64,000 nucleotides of DNA from WQUF01 sp031549885 (GTDB lineage: Bacteria > Bacillota > Clostridia > Clostridiales > Clostridiaceae), in contig JAVBPD010000006.1 of NCBI GenBank assembly GCA_031549885.1, forward strand, positions 3,642 to 67,641. Reading direction: 5' to 3'. Positions 26,134-34,530 of this stretch are shown here, piece after piece. Under the pieces are notes generated by a model. It had not been told where the DNA came from and did not search any database. It saw nothing but the letters and a program-made list of their open reading frames with translations. How positions within the stretch are numbered: position 1 is the first letter of the stretch; each line of letters begins with the position of its first letter. The position numbers and the translations under genes were made by a program.

Positions 26134-27327
26134 ATGCTTGGACTTGCACTTGAAGGTGGGGGAGCAAGGGGTTCATATCATATAGGCGTTGTAAAAGCTT
26201 ATATTGAAAATGGATATGAATTTAATGGTTTTGTAGGAACTTCTATTGGAGCTATTAATGGCGCATTGCTTGCTCAAGGTGAATTTGAGAAGTTATTGGA
26301 GGTATGGTCAAATATTTCTATGGAATTGCTTTTTGATGAAGATTCTGCAGAAATATTGAATATTGGAAAAATCACTTTAAACGCTGATTATTTATCAAAC
26401 TTAAATAAAAGTTTAGCAAAAGTAATAAGCTCAAAAGGCATAGATACTACAAAGTTAAGGGCATTAATTTCTAATACCCTTGATGAGGATAAGATTCGCA
26501 AGAGCAATAAAGATTATGGACTTGTAACAATATGCATAAATGAAAGAAAACCATATGAATTGTTTTTAGAAGATATACCCTATGGAAAGCTAATAAATTA
26601 TATAATGGCAAGTGCTTCATTTCCAGGTTTTAAAAGCGAAGTAATTGATGAAAATCAATTTATTGATGGTGGGTTATATAATAATTGCCCTATAAATATG
26701 TTAATTAAAAAGGGATATGAAGATATTATTGCAGTAAGAACTTCTGCTCCAGGACGTTTTATGTATGTGCCTAAAAATGAAGGAAATATTAAAATAATTT
26801 CATCAAAAGAAGACTTAGGAAATATCATGTGGTTTTCATCTACTAAAAGCCTTGAAAATATAAAAATAGGGTATTATGACGGGCTTAGATCTATATTAAA
26901 CTTAAAAGGACAAGAGTATTATGTGGAGCGCTCTCCTTATATTGATTTTGGTATATCCCTTATGTCTCTTGATAATAATTCCATAATAAAAATTGGCAAA
27001 ACTTTAGGATTGCCACCTATGCCAGCTAAACGGATGCTTTTTGAAAAAATATTACCAACCATTGGCAGTTATTTAAAGCATAAAAATGAGTATGATTATG
27101 AGGATTTTGTCATTGCGCTGCTAGAAAGGTATGCAATAAAAAAAGGTATTGAAAGGTATAATGTTTATAGTTTTAAACAGCTATTAGCTCTTGTAGAAGA
27201 AAACTTTACATTTACTGAACATGAAGGTTTATTTAAACTGCCTATATTTGCAAAAGACTATGAACTTGCTATGGAAATGCTTATTTATTCTTTGTTTAAG
27301 GTTTTTAACGAAATCTCTGCTTATTAA
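26134..27327 (+). CDS. Patatin-like phospholipase (RssA/YjjU-like)
   Basis: 397 residues from ATG 26134, with AGGAGG 6 nt upstream; the longer frame from 26050 has no ribosome binding site. The oxyanion loop LEGGGARGSYHIGV is at residues 6-19, the nucleophile elbow GTSIG near 40 carries the catalytic Ser, and the catalytic Asp is in FIDGGLYNNCPI near 177. These are the complete dyad and oxyanion features of the patatin family, so it should be an active lipid acyl hydrolase. No signal peptide. It is a single gene followed by a strong terminator; its substrate is unknown. Confidence 0.92.
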   Translation: MLGLALEGGGARGSYHIGVVKAYIENGYEFNGFVGTSIGAINGALLAQGEFEKLLEVWSNISMELLFDEDSAEILNIGKITLNADYLSNLNKSLAKVISSKGIDTTKLRALISNTLDEDKIRKSNKDYGLVTICINERKPYELFLEDIPYGKLINYIMASASFPGFKSEVIDENQFIDGGLYNNCPINMLIKKGYEDIIAVRTSAPGRFMYVPKNEGNIKIISSKEDLGNIMWFSSTKSLENIKIGYYDGLRSILNLKGQEYYVERSPYIDFGISLMSLDNNSIIKIGKTLGLPPMPAKRMLFEKILPTIGSYLKHKNEYDYEDFVIALLERYAIKKGIERYNVYSFKQLLALVEENFTFTEHEGLFKLPIFAKDYELAMEMLIYSLFKVFNEISAY

Positions 27328-27345
27328 AAACAAGCAGAGATTTTT
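27311..27345. terminator. Terminator after the patatin gene
   Basis: AATCTCTGCTT pairs with AAGCAGAGATT (27332-27342), followed by T residues. The patatin stop codon lies in the loop. Confidence 0.85.
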
Positions 27346-27348
27346 AAG

Positions 27349-28278
27349 CTAAAACACACTACTATCCTTTAAGAAAATTTCAAATTGTTCTGATACACAT
27401 TTAAATATATTTTCTTCAAAAACTTGATAAGCTTTTAAAAAATTATAACCTGCTTTTGTTAATTCTGTTTTACCACCGTGGTTTCCACCATGTTTTCTCT
27501 CTATTAATAAGCAGTCTATTTCCTTTTCTAATTTATTTAAGATATTCCAACCTTTGCTCAAAGATAATGACATGAGCTTGCATGCTGCACTAACAGAATG
27601 AGTGTCAGATATGAGGAAAAGCAGCAATTTTCCATTTTGGTTAAAAAAAGTGGATTCTTTTTCAAGGCTTAAAGATATAACTGGATGCAATATTTCCTCA
27701 TTATGATAATTCACATGTTGGATTAGATTATCATAATTATGGATGCTATATAATATTCCCTCATCGTTTACATCAACATGGATATGTTCACATTCTATTG
27801 AGGAAATAGCTCCTCTTAATCCATTTTCTCCTTTGTAATTTAATATTTCAGGAATGGTATTTTCAGATATTAATATTGGGTGTCCTCCTTTTTTTTTATA
27901 GGATGGGGTAATTATGTCTCCTTCTGTATCTATCAAAGTTTTTAAAGTATTTGGAGAAAACATAGGTACATTTACAGGTGTAAATATTATTTTATCGCAT
28001 TTATTTTTAAGATAAGAGAGCCCTATTTTTACAGACTCAAATAATTCTGGATCTTCATTATTTTCATTGTGCAGAAAAATCACACCGCTACCTGATAATG
28101 AATACCTAACTTCTTCCTCATTGGCACCTGTAATTACAACGATAGGAAAAATACCAGCTTGCATGAACATGAGCACAATACGCTTAATGATGGGGATAGA
28201 ACCAATTTGAATCATTGGCAAAGCAACCTTTTTGCTGGCAGCAGCAATAAGCCCTGAAACTTTGCTGATTTTCACCAT
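27349..28278 (-). CDS. Molybdopterin NTP-transferase-like domain fused to ModE-type HTH, degenerate active site
   Basis: 309 residues. Residues 1-195 follow the MobA-like fold (IVVITGANEEEV, KIIFTPVNVPMFSPNTL, GGHPILISENTI, NGLRGAIS). Residues 205-300 are a ModE-like winged helix (SVSAACKLMSLSLSKGWNIL then GGNHGGKTELTKAGYNFL). In relatives the N-terminus reads roughly LIAAAGxSSRMGxxKPLLP, but here it is LIAAASKKVALPMIQIG: the Gly, Arg and Gly of the nucleotide-binding loop are missing and the segment is shorter. The protein may therefore be only a regulator. No molybdoenzyme or molybdate transporter gene is in the window. Confidence 0.8.
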   Translation of the reverse strand: MVKISKVSGLIAAASKKVALPMIQIGSIPIIKRIVLMFMQAGIFPIVVITGANEEEVRYSLSGSGVIFLHNENNEDPELFESVKIGLSYLKNKCDKIIFTPVNVPMFSPNTLKTLIDTEGDIITPSYKKKGGHPILISENTIPEILNYKGENGLRGAISSIECEHIHVDVNDEGILYSIHNYDNLIQHVNYHNEEILHPVISLSLEKESTFFNQNGKLLLFLISDTHSVSAACKLMSLSLSKGWNILNKLEKEIDCLLIERKHGGNHGGKTELTKAGYNFLKAYQVFEENIFKCVSEQFEIFLKDSSVF

Positions 28279-28497
28279 ATCACATCCTTCAAATGATAAT
28301 GAAATAACTGTATTTTTATTATTTTGACATATAAATTTATTTGTGACAATAGATCATAATATATAAAAAAAGTATAAAAATGTCATAGGTTAATTCTATA
28401 GCTTTTATATTAATTGATATAATTTTAAGATAAAATTTAGATAATATGGTATAATTATTTAATCTAAAACTTATTTTTATTTTAAAGTGAGGGCAAT

Positions 28498-29106
28498 ATG
28501 CGACAGTGGAGTTACAATGAAAAAGTTGAAAAAATTCAAAAAAATAAAACTAAGAAGGAAAGTAAAAGTATTAAAAATATTTTTAAATTCTTAATATTTC
28601 TTATAATTCTTCTAATAATACTTCCAAGCCAAGAAGCAATAAAGTGGAAAATTTTATATAGCTATGAAATTACAAATGATTATGAAACTACAACAATTTC
28701 ATTTGATAACAAAGATTTACTAACTTTGGATGTAAATAATGTTAAAAACAGGTTATTTACTTTCTACAATGCAGAATTCACTTTAGCTCAAATAAAACAA
28801 AAGGATAAAGATATAATTTTAAGATTTTTGAAAAACAGTACTTTTACTTTTAAAGGCAGTGTTGCAATTTACGATTTTAAAGAAAAAGGACAAACACCTT
28901 CTATTTGTTACATAACTGTCACCGGAATAGATGGAAAAGTTTTGCTTAAAGAAAACTTAGACATTGGTGAAAACTTAATTTCTATTAGTTTGAAAAAAAA
29001 TGATCTTGATAGCCATTCTAAAATAAATGTTACCATTTCAAACTCAAAAGTGATACAATATAAATTAAGATTTTTACCTTCAAAGAATTTAGGGAATGCA
29101 AAATAA
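28498..29106 (+). CDS. Membrane-anchored protein of unknown function
   Basis: 202 residues. A strongly basic cytoplasmic N-terminus of about 33 residues precedes one membrane helix (FKFLIFLIILLIILPS). The remaining 150 residues would lie outside the cell and are beta-rich (TTTISFDNKDLLTLDV, INVTISNSKVIQYKLRFLP) without cysteines arranged for a cofactor. I do not recognise the domain. It lies 38 nt upstream of prmA with no visible terminator between them, so the two may be co-transcribed, although a functional link is not obvious. Confidence 0.65.
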   Translation: MRQWSYNEKVEKIQKNKTKKESKSIKNIFKFLIFLIILLIILPSQEAIKWKILYSYEITNDYETTTISFDNKDLLTLDVNNVKNRLFTFYNAEFTLAQIKQKDKDIILRFLKNSTFTFKGSVAIYDFKEKGQTPSICYITVTGIDGKVLLKENLDIGENLISISLKKNDLDSHSKINVTISNSKVIQYKLRFLPSKNLGNAK

Positions 29107-29144
29107 AGCTTTCCCTTATTTAAATTATTTTAAAGGAGACTTTT

Positions 29145-30074
29145 ATGGATAAAGAATGGATTGAAGTAAAAATAACCACATCATCAGAAGGAGTTGAAAT
29201 ATTATGTGGTGTTATTTACGATACTGAAGTTCTAGGAGTTTATATTGAAGATAAAAATGATATAACTTCTAATGATGAAAAAAGTTGGGATTACTTAGAT
29301 GAAGATTTGATTTCTTTAAAAGAAGGCGCTGTACTTAGAGCTTACTATAAACAGTCTGATAAGTTTCTTGAATTTTTTAATAGGCTTAAAGCTGTGCTAG
29401 ACAGCTTAGAGGAATACAATATTCCAAAAGGTGAAGGTACTATAACTTTTTCTAAAGTTTACGAAGAAGATTGGGAAAATAATTGGAAACAATATTATAA
29501 GCCTATTAATATAACCGATAAGCTTGTTATTAAACCTCTTTGGGAAGATTATGTTTTAAAAGGCAATGAGATTGTTTTAAATATTGATCCAGGTATGGCT
29601 TTTGGAACTGGTACTCATGAAACTACTAAAATGTGCCTTGAATTTTTGGAAAAGTATTTAATTCAGGGTATGAGGGTTTTTGACATTGGAACAGGTTCTG
29701 GTATTTTAGCTATAGCAGCTTCATTATTTGGTGCAAAAGAGGTTATTGGTGTTGACCTTGACACTGTAGCAGTGGATTCAGCTAAGAAAAATGTTTCATA
29801 TAATAATTTAGATAATATTAAAATACTTCATGACAATTTTTTAGACGTTGTAGAAGGGTATGCAAATATGGTTATTGCAAATATTATTGCTGATGCCATT
29901 ATATTTATTGCTCCTTGTGTTAAGGAAGTTTTAAATGAAGGAGGAATATTTATAAGCTCTGGTATCCTTTTAGAACATGCCAAAAGAGTAAAAGAAAATC
30001 TTTTAATTGAAGGCTATAAGATTTTAGAAGAAAAAAAGCAAGGAGAATGGGTAGCCATTGCGTGCAGTATATAG
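29145..30074 (+). CDS. prmA: Ribosomal protein L11 methyltransferase
   Basis: 309 residues, the family's normal length, with AAAGGAG upstream. An N-terminal substrate-recognition domain (about 1-120, with EEDWENNWKQYYKPI) precedes the SAM domain: DPGMAFGTGTHETTKMCLE, DIGTGSGILAIAASLFGA and NIIADAII, which are the SAM-binding and catalytic motifs of PrmA. The enzyme trimethylates L11 amino groups. It opens the conserved prmA-rsmE-mtaB-HIT-rpsU-yqeY block; the chaperone genes dnaK and dnaJ that often precede it in clostridia are not here. Confidence 0.96.
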   Translation: MDKEWIEVKITTSSEGVEILCGVIYDTEVLGVYIEDKNDITSNDEKSWDYLDEDLISLKEGAVLRAYYKQSDKFLEFFNRLKAVLDSLEEYNIPKGEGTITFSKVYEEDWENNWKQYYKPINITDKLVIKPLWEDYVLKGNEIVLNIDPGMAFGTGTHETTKMCLEFLEKYLIQGMRVFDIGTGSGILAIAASLFGAKEVIGVDLDTVAVDSAKKNVSYNNLDNIKILHDNFLDVVEGYANMVIANIIADAIIFIAPCVKEVLNEGGIFISSGILLEHAKRVKENLLIEGYKILEEKKQGEWVAIACSI

Positions 30075-30081
30075 GTGAAAG

Positions 30082-30822
30082 ATGCATAAATTTTTTGTTG
30101 ATAAGAAAAAATTTTTAAATGATATTGTAATGATTGATGGGGATGATGTTAAACACATATATAAGGTTCTCAGACTTAAAATAGGTGAAAATATTATTAT
30201 CAATAACTTAAATCAGGAAGAATATTTAGGTAAGATAAGTGAAATAACTAAAGAATGCGTGAAAGTAATTATAATTGAAAAGCTAAATACAAACAATGAA
30301 CCAACAGTTAAAATACATATTTTTCAAGGAGTGCCCAAGTCTCACAAAATGGATTTCATCATACAAAAGTGCTGTGAAGTTGGCGTTTTTGAATTTACTC
30401 CAATTATAACAAAGAGGGTAGAATTAAATATAAATGAAGTGAAGAAAAAAGATAGGTGGCAAAGAATAGCTCTTGAGTCTTCAAAGCAAAGCAAAAGATG
30501 CGTTATACCTACTGTAAATGATGCTATAAATTGGGAAGCTCTTTTAAAAAGACTTACACGCTTTTCTATGATTATAGCTGCCTATGAAAATGAAGAAGGA
30601 TTTGGAATAAAAAATTTGTTAAGGGGTAAATTTAATGATGAGATAGCTTTAGTAATTGGTCCTGAAGGGGGTTTTTGTGAGGAAGAAATTCAAAGCCTAA
30701 AAAAAATAGGTGCTCACATAGTAACCCTCGGCAAAAGGACACTTAGAACAGAAACTGCAGGAGCCATAGCATCTGCTTTTATTTTATATGAGCTTGCTGA
30801 TATGGGAGGATTTTATGAATAG
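30082..30822 (+). CDS. rsmE: 16S rRNA (uracil-1498-N3)-methyltransferase
   Basis: 246 residues. The N-terminal PUA-like domain (HKFFVDKKKF, VKHIYKVLRLKIGENIII) is followed by the SPOUT knot with LVIGPEGGFCEEEI and TLGKRTLRTETAGAIAS, the SAM-binding loops of RsmE. It starts 7 nt after prmA and its last eight bases overlap the start of mtaB, so the three are translationally coupled. It methylates U1498 in the decoding centre of the 30S subunit. Confidence 0.96.
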   Translation: MHKFFVDKKKFLNDIVMIDGDDVKHIYKVLRLKIGENIIINNLNQEEYLGKISEITKECVKVIIIEKLNTNNEPTVKIHIFQGVPKSHKMDFIIQKCCEVGVFEFTPIITKRVELNINEVKKKDRWQRIALESSKQSKRCVIPTVNDAINWEALLKRLTRFSMIIAAYENEEGFGIKNLLRGKFNDEIALVIGPEGGFCEEEIQSLKKIGAHIVTLGKRTLRTETAGAIASAFILYELADMGGFYE

Positions 30823-32110
30823 GGTTTCATTTATCACCTTAGGTTGTAGGGTTAATTTTTATGAAACAGAAAGCATGATGGAGAAATTTAAAAAAGAAGG
30901 GTTTTCCATAGTAAATTCTGATGAGCCATCAGATATCTGTGTTATAAATAGTTGCACTGTAACTAATATGAGCGATAAAAAAACAAGACAGATGATAAAT
31001 AAAGAAAAATCAAAGAATAAAGATGCTATAATTGCAGTTGTAGGTTGTTACTCGCAAATTTCAAAGGAAAAAGTTTCTTCTATTGATGGTGTTGATATTG
31101 TCCTTGGTACAAGAAATAAAGGAGATATAGTTTATTTCGTAAATAGATTTTTAGAAACTTCTAAAAAAATAGTTGAAGTTGGGGAAGTGCTTAAAAATAA
31201 TAAATTTGAAGATTTATCTGTTGAAAACTATGAAGATAGAAGAAGTAGAGCATTTATAAAAATTCAAGATGGTTGCAATAAGTTTTGTTCTTATTGTGCT
31301 ATACCGTTTGCAAGGGGAGCGGTGTGTTCAAAACCTAAAGAAGCTGTTTTAAAGGAAGCTTTAAACCTGTCTAAAAATGGCTTTAAGGAAATAGTGTTAA
31401 CTGGAATACATACAGCTTCATATGGGTTAGATTTTCCTTTAGAAAGTAAAGATTATGGACTGCTTGAATTAATTGAAGATTTAAATTTAATTGAAGGAAT
31501 TGAAAGAATAAGAGTTGGTTCTTTAGAGCCAGGATTTTTTAAAGAGGACACAATAAATAGGTTAAAGAAGGTAAATAAATTATGCCCACATTTTCATTTA
31601 TCCCTTCAAAGTGGATGTAATGATACTTTAAACCGCATGAATAGGAAATATACTAAAGAAGAATATGAATATGTTGTTAATGCTTTAAGAAAAAATATTG
31701 AAGATATATCAATAACTACTGATATAATAGTAGGTTTTCCTCAAGAAACTGAAGATGAATTTAAAGAAACATATAACTTTTTAAAGAATTTAAAGCTTAC
31801 TAAAACCCATATATTTAAATATAGCAAAAGAGAAGGCACTAAAGCTGCATCCATGAAAGGGCAAATACATGGAAGCATAAAAGATGAAAGAAGCAAAATT
31901 TTAGAGGATCTTAATTTAATAAATGAGAGAGAATTTATGGATAAATACATTCAAAAAAATCTTAAAGTTTTAATTGAAGAAGATAATATGGGATATTCAG
32001 AAAATTATTTAACTGTTAAAGTATTAGGAGAAAATTTTATGCGGGGAAGCATTTATGATATATTAATAAAAGAGAATATTGGGAATGTTTTAATTGGAGA
32101 AAAAATATAA
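30815..32110 (+). CDS. mtaB: tRNA (N6-threonylcarbamoyladenosine37-C2)-methylthiotransferase
   Basis: 431 residues from ATG 30815 (GGGAGGA upstream). Three domains are in order: methylthiotransferase N-terminus with TLGCRVNFYETE, INSCTVTN and VVGCYSQ cysteines for one Fe-S cluster; radical SAM core with CNKFCSYCAIPFARG (CxxxCxxC) for the second; and a C-terminal TRAM-like RNA-binding stretch. This is the MtaB (e-MtaB) subfamily that makes ms2t6A37 in tRNAs decoding ANN codons. It overlaps rsmE and is followed after 16 nt by the HIT gene. Confidence 0.95.
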   Translation: MNRVSFITLGCRVNFYETESMMEKFKKEGFSIVNSDEPSDICVINSCTVTNMSDKKTRQMINKEKSKNKDAIIAVVGCYSQISKEKVSSIDGVDIVLGTRNKGDIVYFVNRFLETSKKIVEVGEVLKNNKFEDLSVENYEDRRSRAFIKIQDGCNKFCSYCAIPFARGAVCSKPKEAVLKEALNLSKNGFKEIVLTGIHTASYGLDFPLESKDYGLLELIEDLNLIEGIERIRVGSLEPGFFKEDTINRLKKVNKLCPHFHLSLQSGCNDTLNRMNRKYTKEEYEYVVNALRKNIEDISITTDIIVGFPQETEDEFKETYNFLKNLKLTKTHIFKYSKREGTKAASMKGQIHGSIKDERSKILEDLNLINEREFMDKYIQKNLKVLIEEDNMGYSENYLTVKVLGENFMRGSIYDILIKENIGNVLIGEKI

Positions 32111-32126
32111 TTTGAGGTGAGATTAA

Positions 32127-32477
32127 ATGGAAGATTGTATATTTTGCAAGATAATTAAAGGTGATATTCCAGCTGAAAAAGTTTATGAGGACGAGAATGT
32201 ATTAGCTTTTAATGATATAAACCCAAATGCTAAAATACATATTTTGGTAATACCTAAGAAACATATTAAGGATGTAGATAGTTTAGAAGATGAAGATCAT
32301 AATACATTAGGATATATTTTTAAAGCTATGAAAAAAATTGCAAAAGATAAAGGTCTTGACAGCAGTGGCTATAGAATTATTGTAAATAATGGTAAAGATG
32401 CTCATCAAGAAGTTAAGCATTTGCATTTTCATATATTAGGAGGGTGTGATTTAGGAGGAAAACTTATATTAAAATAA
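32127..32477 (+). CDS. HIT family nucleotide hydrolase (HinT-like)
   Basis: 116 residues. The N-terminal CIFCKIIKGDIPAEKVYED carries the zinc-binding cysteine pair, HILVIPKKHI is the central strand and HLHFHILGG is the histidine triad, whose middle His is the nucleophile. HinT-type enzymes hydrolyse aminoacyl- and lysyl-AMP and purine phosphoramidates. It follows mtaB by 16 nt in the conserved translation block and has GAGGTGAG as ribosome binding site. Confidence 0.95.
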   Translation: MEDCIFCKIIKGDIPAEKVYEDENVLAFNDINPNAKIHILVIPKKHIKDVDSLEDEDHNTLGYIFKAMKKIAKDKGLDSSGYRIIVNNGKDAHQEVKHLHFHILGGCDLGGKLILK

Positions 32478-32501
32478 AACTTAGGTTATAGGCAATTCAC
32501 A

Positions 32502-32531
32502 TTGACAGTTTTTTAAGAATTATTGTATAAT
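32502..32531 (+). promoter_or_regulatory. Promoter of rpsU-yqeY
   Basis: Consensus TTGACA (32502-32507), 18-bp spacer, consensus TATAAT (32526-32531), about 65 bp before the rpsU start. It allows expression independent of the upstream block. Confidence 0.8.
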
Positions 32532-32596
32532 AAAATGAATATACTGTTATCTTTTAATTTTTCAAATTAGTTTAGCTATTGGAGGGAGGGATATAA

Positions 32597-32773
32597 ATGT
32601 CAGAAATAAAAGTTGGTGAAAATGAATCGCTTGACAATGCTTTGAAGAGATTTAAAAGGAAATGTGCAAGAGCGGGAGTCCTTTCAGAAGTAAGAAAGAG
32701 AGAGCACTACGAAAAACCTAGTGTTAGAAGAAAGAAAAAATCTGAGGCTGCAAGAAAAAGAAAATTCAAATAA
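32597..32773 (+). CDS. rpsU: 30S ribosomal protein S21
   Basis: A 58-codon gene starting at ATG 32597, with GGAGGGAGGG upstream. The product begins MSEIKVGENESLDNALKRFK, continues KRKCARAGVLSEVRKREHYE and ends in a lysine/arginine-rich tail, which is the standard S21 sequence and length. S21 binds the 30S platform and assists initiation. It has its own near-consensus promoter and sits 23 nt before yqeY, the usual clostridial arrangement. Confidence 0.97.
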   Translation: MSEIKVGENESLDNALKRFKRKCARAGVLSEVRKREHYEKPSVRRKKKSEAARKRKFK

Positions 32774-32796
32774 TTTGAAAGAGGGTATAGCTCATA

Positions 32797-33246
32797 ATGA
32801 CTCTTAGAGAAAAACTTCAAAAAGACTGGGTTTCAGCCGTTAAAGAAAAGGATAAAATAAAAGCAAGTACCATAAGCATGGTAAAAGCAGCATTAATCCT
32901 TGAGGATAAAAATGGGTCAGGTAAAGAATTAAATGATGATGATGTAACTTTAGTCTTGGCAAGAGAAGTTAAAAAAAGAAAAGAGGCACTCTTAGAGTTT
33001 GAAAAAGCTTCAAGAGAAGATTTAATAACTCAAACTAATGAAGAGATCAAAATATTGCTTTCATACCTTCCAAAACAGCTGACTGAGGAAGAAATAAGGG
33101 AATTGGTAAATAATAAAATAAGTGAATTAGAGGTAACAGGTATAAAGAACATGGGGAAGGTTATGGCAGTTATAACTCCTATGGTAAAGGGAAAAGCTGA
33201 CACGAAGCTTGTAAGCGACATAGTGAAAGAATTATTAAATAAATAA
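32797..33246 (+). CDS. yqeY: GatB/YqeY domain protein
   Basis: 149 residues, typical length. MTLREKLQKDWVSAVKEKDK, SMVKAALILEDKN and the C-terminal helical region LLSYLPKQLTEEEI and GKVMAVITPMVKGKAD are the YqeY pattern, homologous to the C-terminal tail domain of the GatB amidotransferase subunit that recognises tRNA. Its role on its own is unclear, possibly tRNA binding. It ends the translation block and is followed by a terminator. Confidence 0.94.
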   Translation: MTLREKLQKDWVSAVKEKDKIKASTISMVKAALILEDKNGSGKELNDDDVTLVLAREVKKRKEALLEFEKASREDLITQTNEEIKILLSYLPKQLTEEEIRELVNNKISELEVTGIKNMGKVMAVITPMVKGKADTKLVSDIVKELLNK

Positions 33247-33250
33247 TATA

Positions 33251-33290
33251 AAAGGACAGTTTATATTTTTGATACTGTCCTTTAAATTTT
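33251..33290. terminator. Bidirectional terminator
   Basis: AAAGGACAGT (33251-33260) pairs perfectly with ACTGTCCTTT (33274-33283), with A/T runs outside. It lies between yqeY and the convergent amidohydrolase gene. Confidence 0.85.
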
Positions 33291-34444
33291 TATTTTTTAT
33301 ATGCAATCTTACCATTTATAATTGTATAAAGTGTATTTGTGAACATTTCAAATGGAGAACCATCAAATATAACAAGATCTGCATCTTTTCCTTCTTTAAT
33401 GCTTCCAATTCGGTTATCTACTCCTAAAATTTTTGCTGCATTTATTGTAATTGCTTTTAAACCTTCTTCTTCAGGAAGACCTTCTTTTATATATAATGCT
33501 ACACAAAGTGGAAGGTATTTTTCTTCAATTACAGGATGGTCAGTCATAATGGCAAAAGGAATACCCTTTTCATACATAACTTTTGGAGTAATAAAGCTTT
33601 TATTTTTAACTTCTACTTTTGATTTAAATATCATAGTTGGGCCAATAATTGTGTTTACTTTTGCATCTTTAATATGATCTGCAATAAGGTGGCCTTCTGA
33701 GCAATGGTCTAAGGTAATATTCACATCAAATTCTTTTGCAATTCTAAGAGCTGTTAAAATATCATCTGCTCTATGTGCATGAGCTTTTAATGGAATTTCT
33801 TTTAAAAGAACTGGGATCATAGCTTCCCATTTCAAATCAATATCAAAAGGTTCATTTTTTAAAGCGGATGCTTCCTTTTTTGCCTTATAATTTTTTGCAT
33901 CTGTAAGAGCTTGCCTTAAAATAGAAGCTATGGCCATTCTGGTATATGGAGCTTTCTTTTCTTTTAAATAACAAAATTTTGGATTTTCTCCAAAAGCTAT
34001 TTTCATAGCAGCATTTTCTTTTACTATCATGTCATCAACCTTATCACCAAAGGTTTTAATAATGGCAAATTGGCCGCCTACGACATTTGCGCTGCCAGGG
34101 CCTGTCATAACAGTAGTTATGCCGCCTTTTATTGCATCTAAAAAACTACCATCCATAGGGTTAATGGCATCTATAGCTCTAAGCTCAGGAGTAACAGGGT
34201 TAGTAATTTCATTTATATCATCACCTTCAAATCTCATGGATTCTTCTTCCATGCCAAGATGGCAGTGAGCATCAATAAATCCAGGGAATAAAGGATTGCC
34301 ACATGCATCAATAATTTCCATATCCTTAACTTCTTCAATTTCTTCATCAATTTTTTTGATTTTACCATCTTCTATGAGTATAGAACCATTTTCATATTCT
34401 TTACCTTCCATAGTATAAATGTGGGCATTTTTGATTAAAAGCAT
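33290..34444 (-). CDS. Metal-dependent amidohydrolase
   Basis: 384 residues of the imidazolonepropionase/dihydroorotase-like superfamily. Metal ligands visible are FIDAHCHLGM (HxH, residues about 56-58), HAHRADD with its histidines near 220, LDHCSEGHL near 245, and the Asp in AIMTDHPVI near 300. GPGSANVVGGQFAIIKT is characteristic of this uncharacterised Firmicutes subgroup. The beta-sandwich ends (LLIKNAHIYTMEG and DADLVIFDGSPFE) are intact. The substrate is unknown, a cyclic amide or N-acyl amino acid being likely. It is transcribed alone. Confidence 0.88.
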   Translation of the reverse strand: MLLIKNAHIYTMEGKEYENGSILIEDGKIKKIDEEIEEVKDMEIIDACGNPLFPGFIDAHCHLGMEEESMRFEGDDINEITNPVTPELRAIDAINPMDGSFLDAIKGGITTVMTGPGSANVVGGQFAIIKTFGDKVDDMIVKENAAMKIAFGENPKFCYLKEKKAPYTRMAIASILRQALTDAKNYKAKKEASALKNEPFDIDLKWEAMIPVLLKEIPLKAHAHRADDILTALRIAKEFDVNITLDHCSEGHLIADHIKDAKVNTIIGPTMIFKSKVEVKNKSFITPKVMYEKGIPFAIMTDHPVIEEKYLPLCVALYIKEGLPEEEGLKAITINAAKILGVDNRIGSIKEGKDADLVIFDGSPFEMFTNTLYTIINGKIAYKK

Positions 34445-34530
34445 TTAAAAACATCTCCTAATAAATATTTTAGTTATATATTTAATTTAACATAACTTTA
34501 AAAAATATTCATTAAATAATGCATATAATT

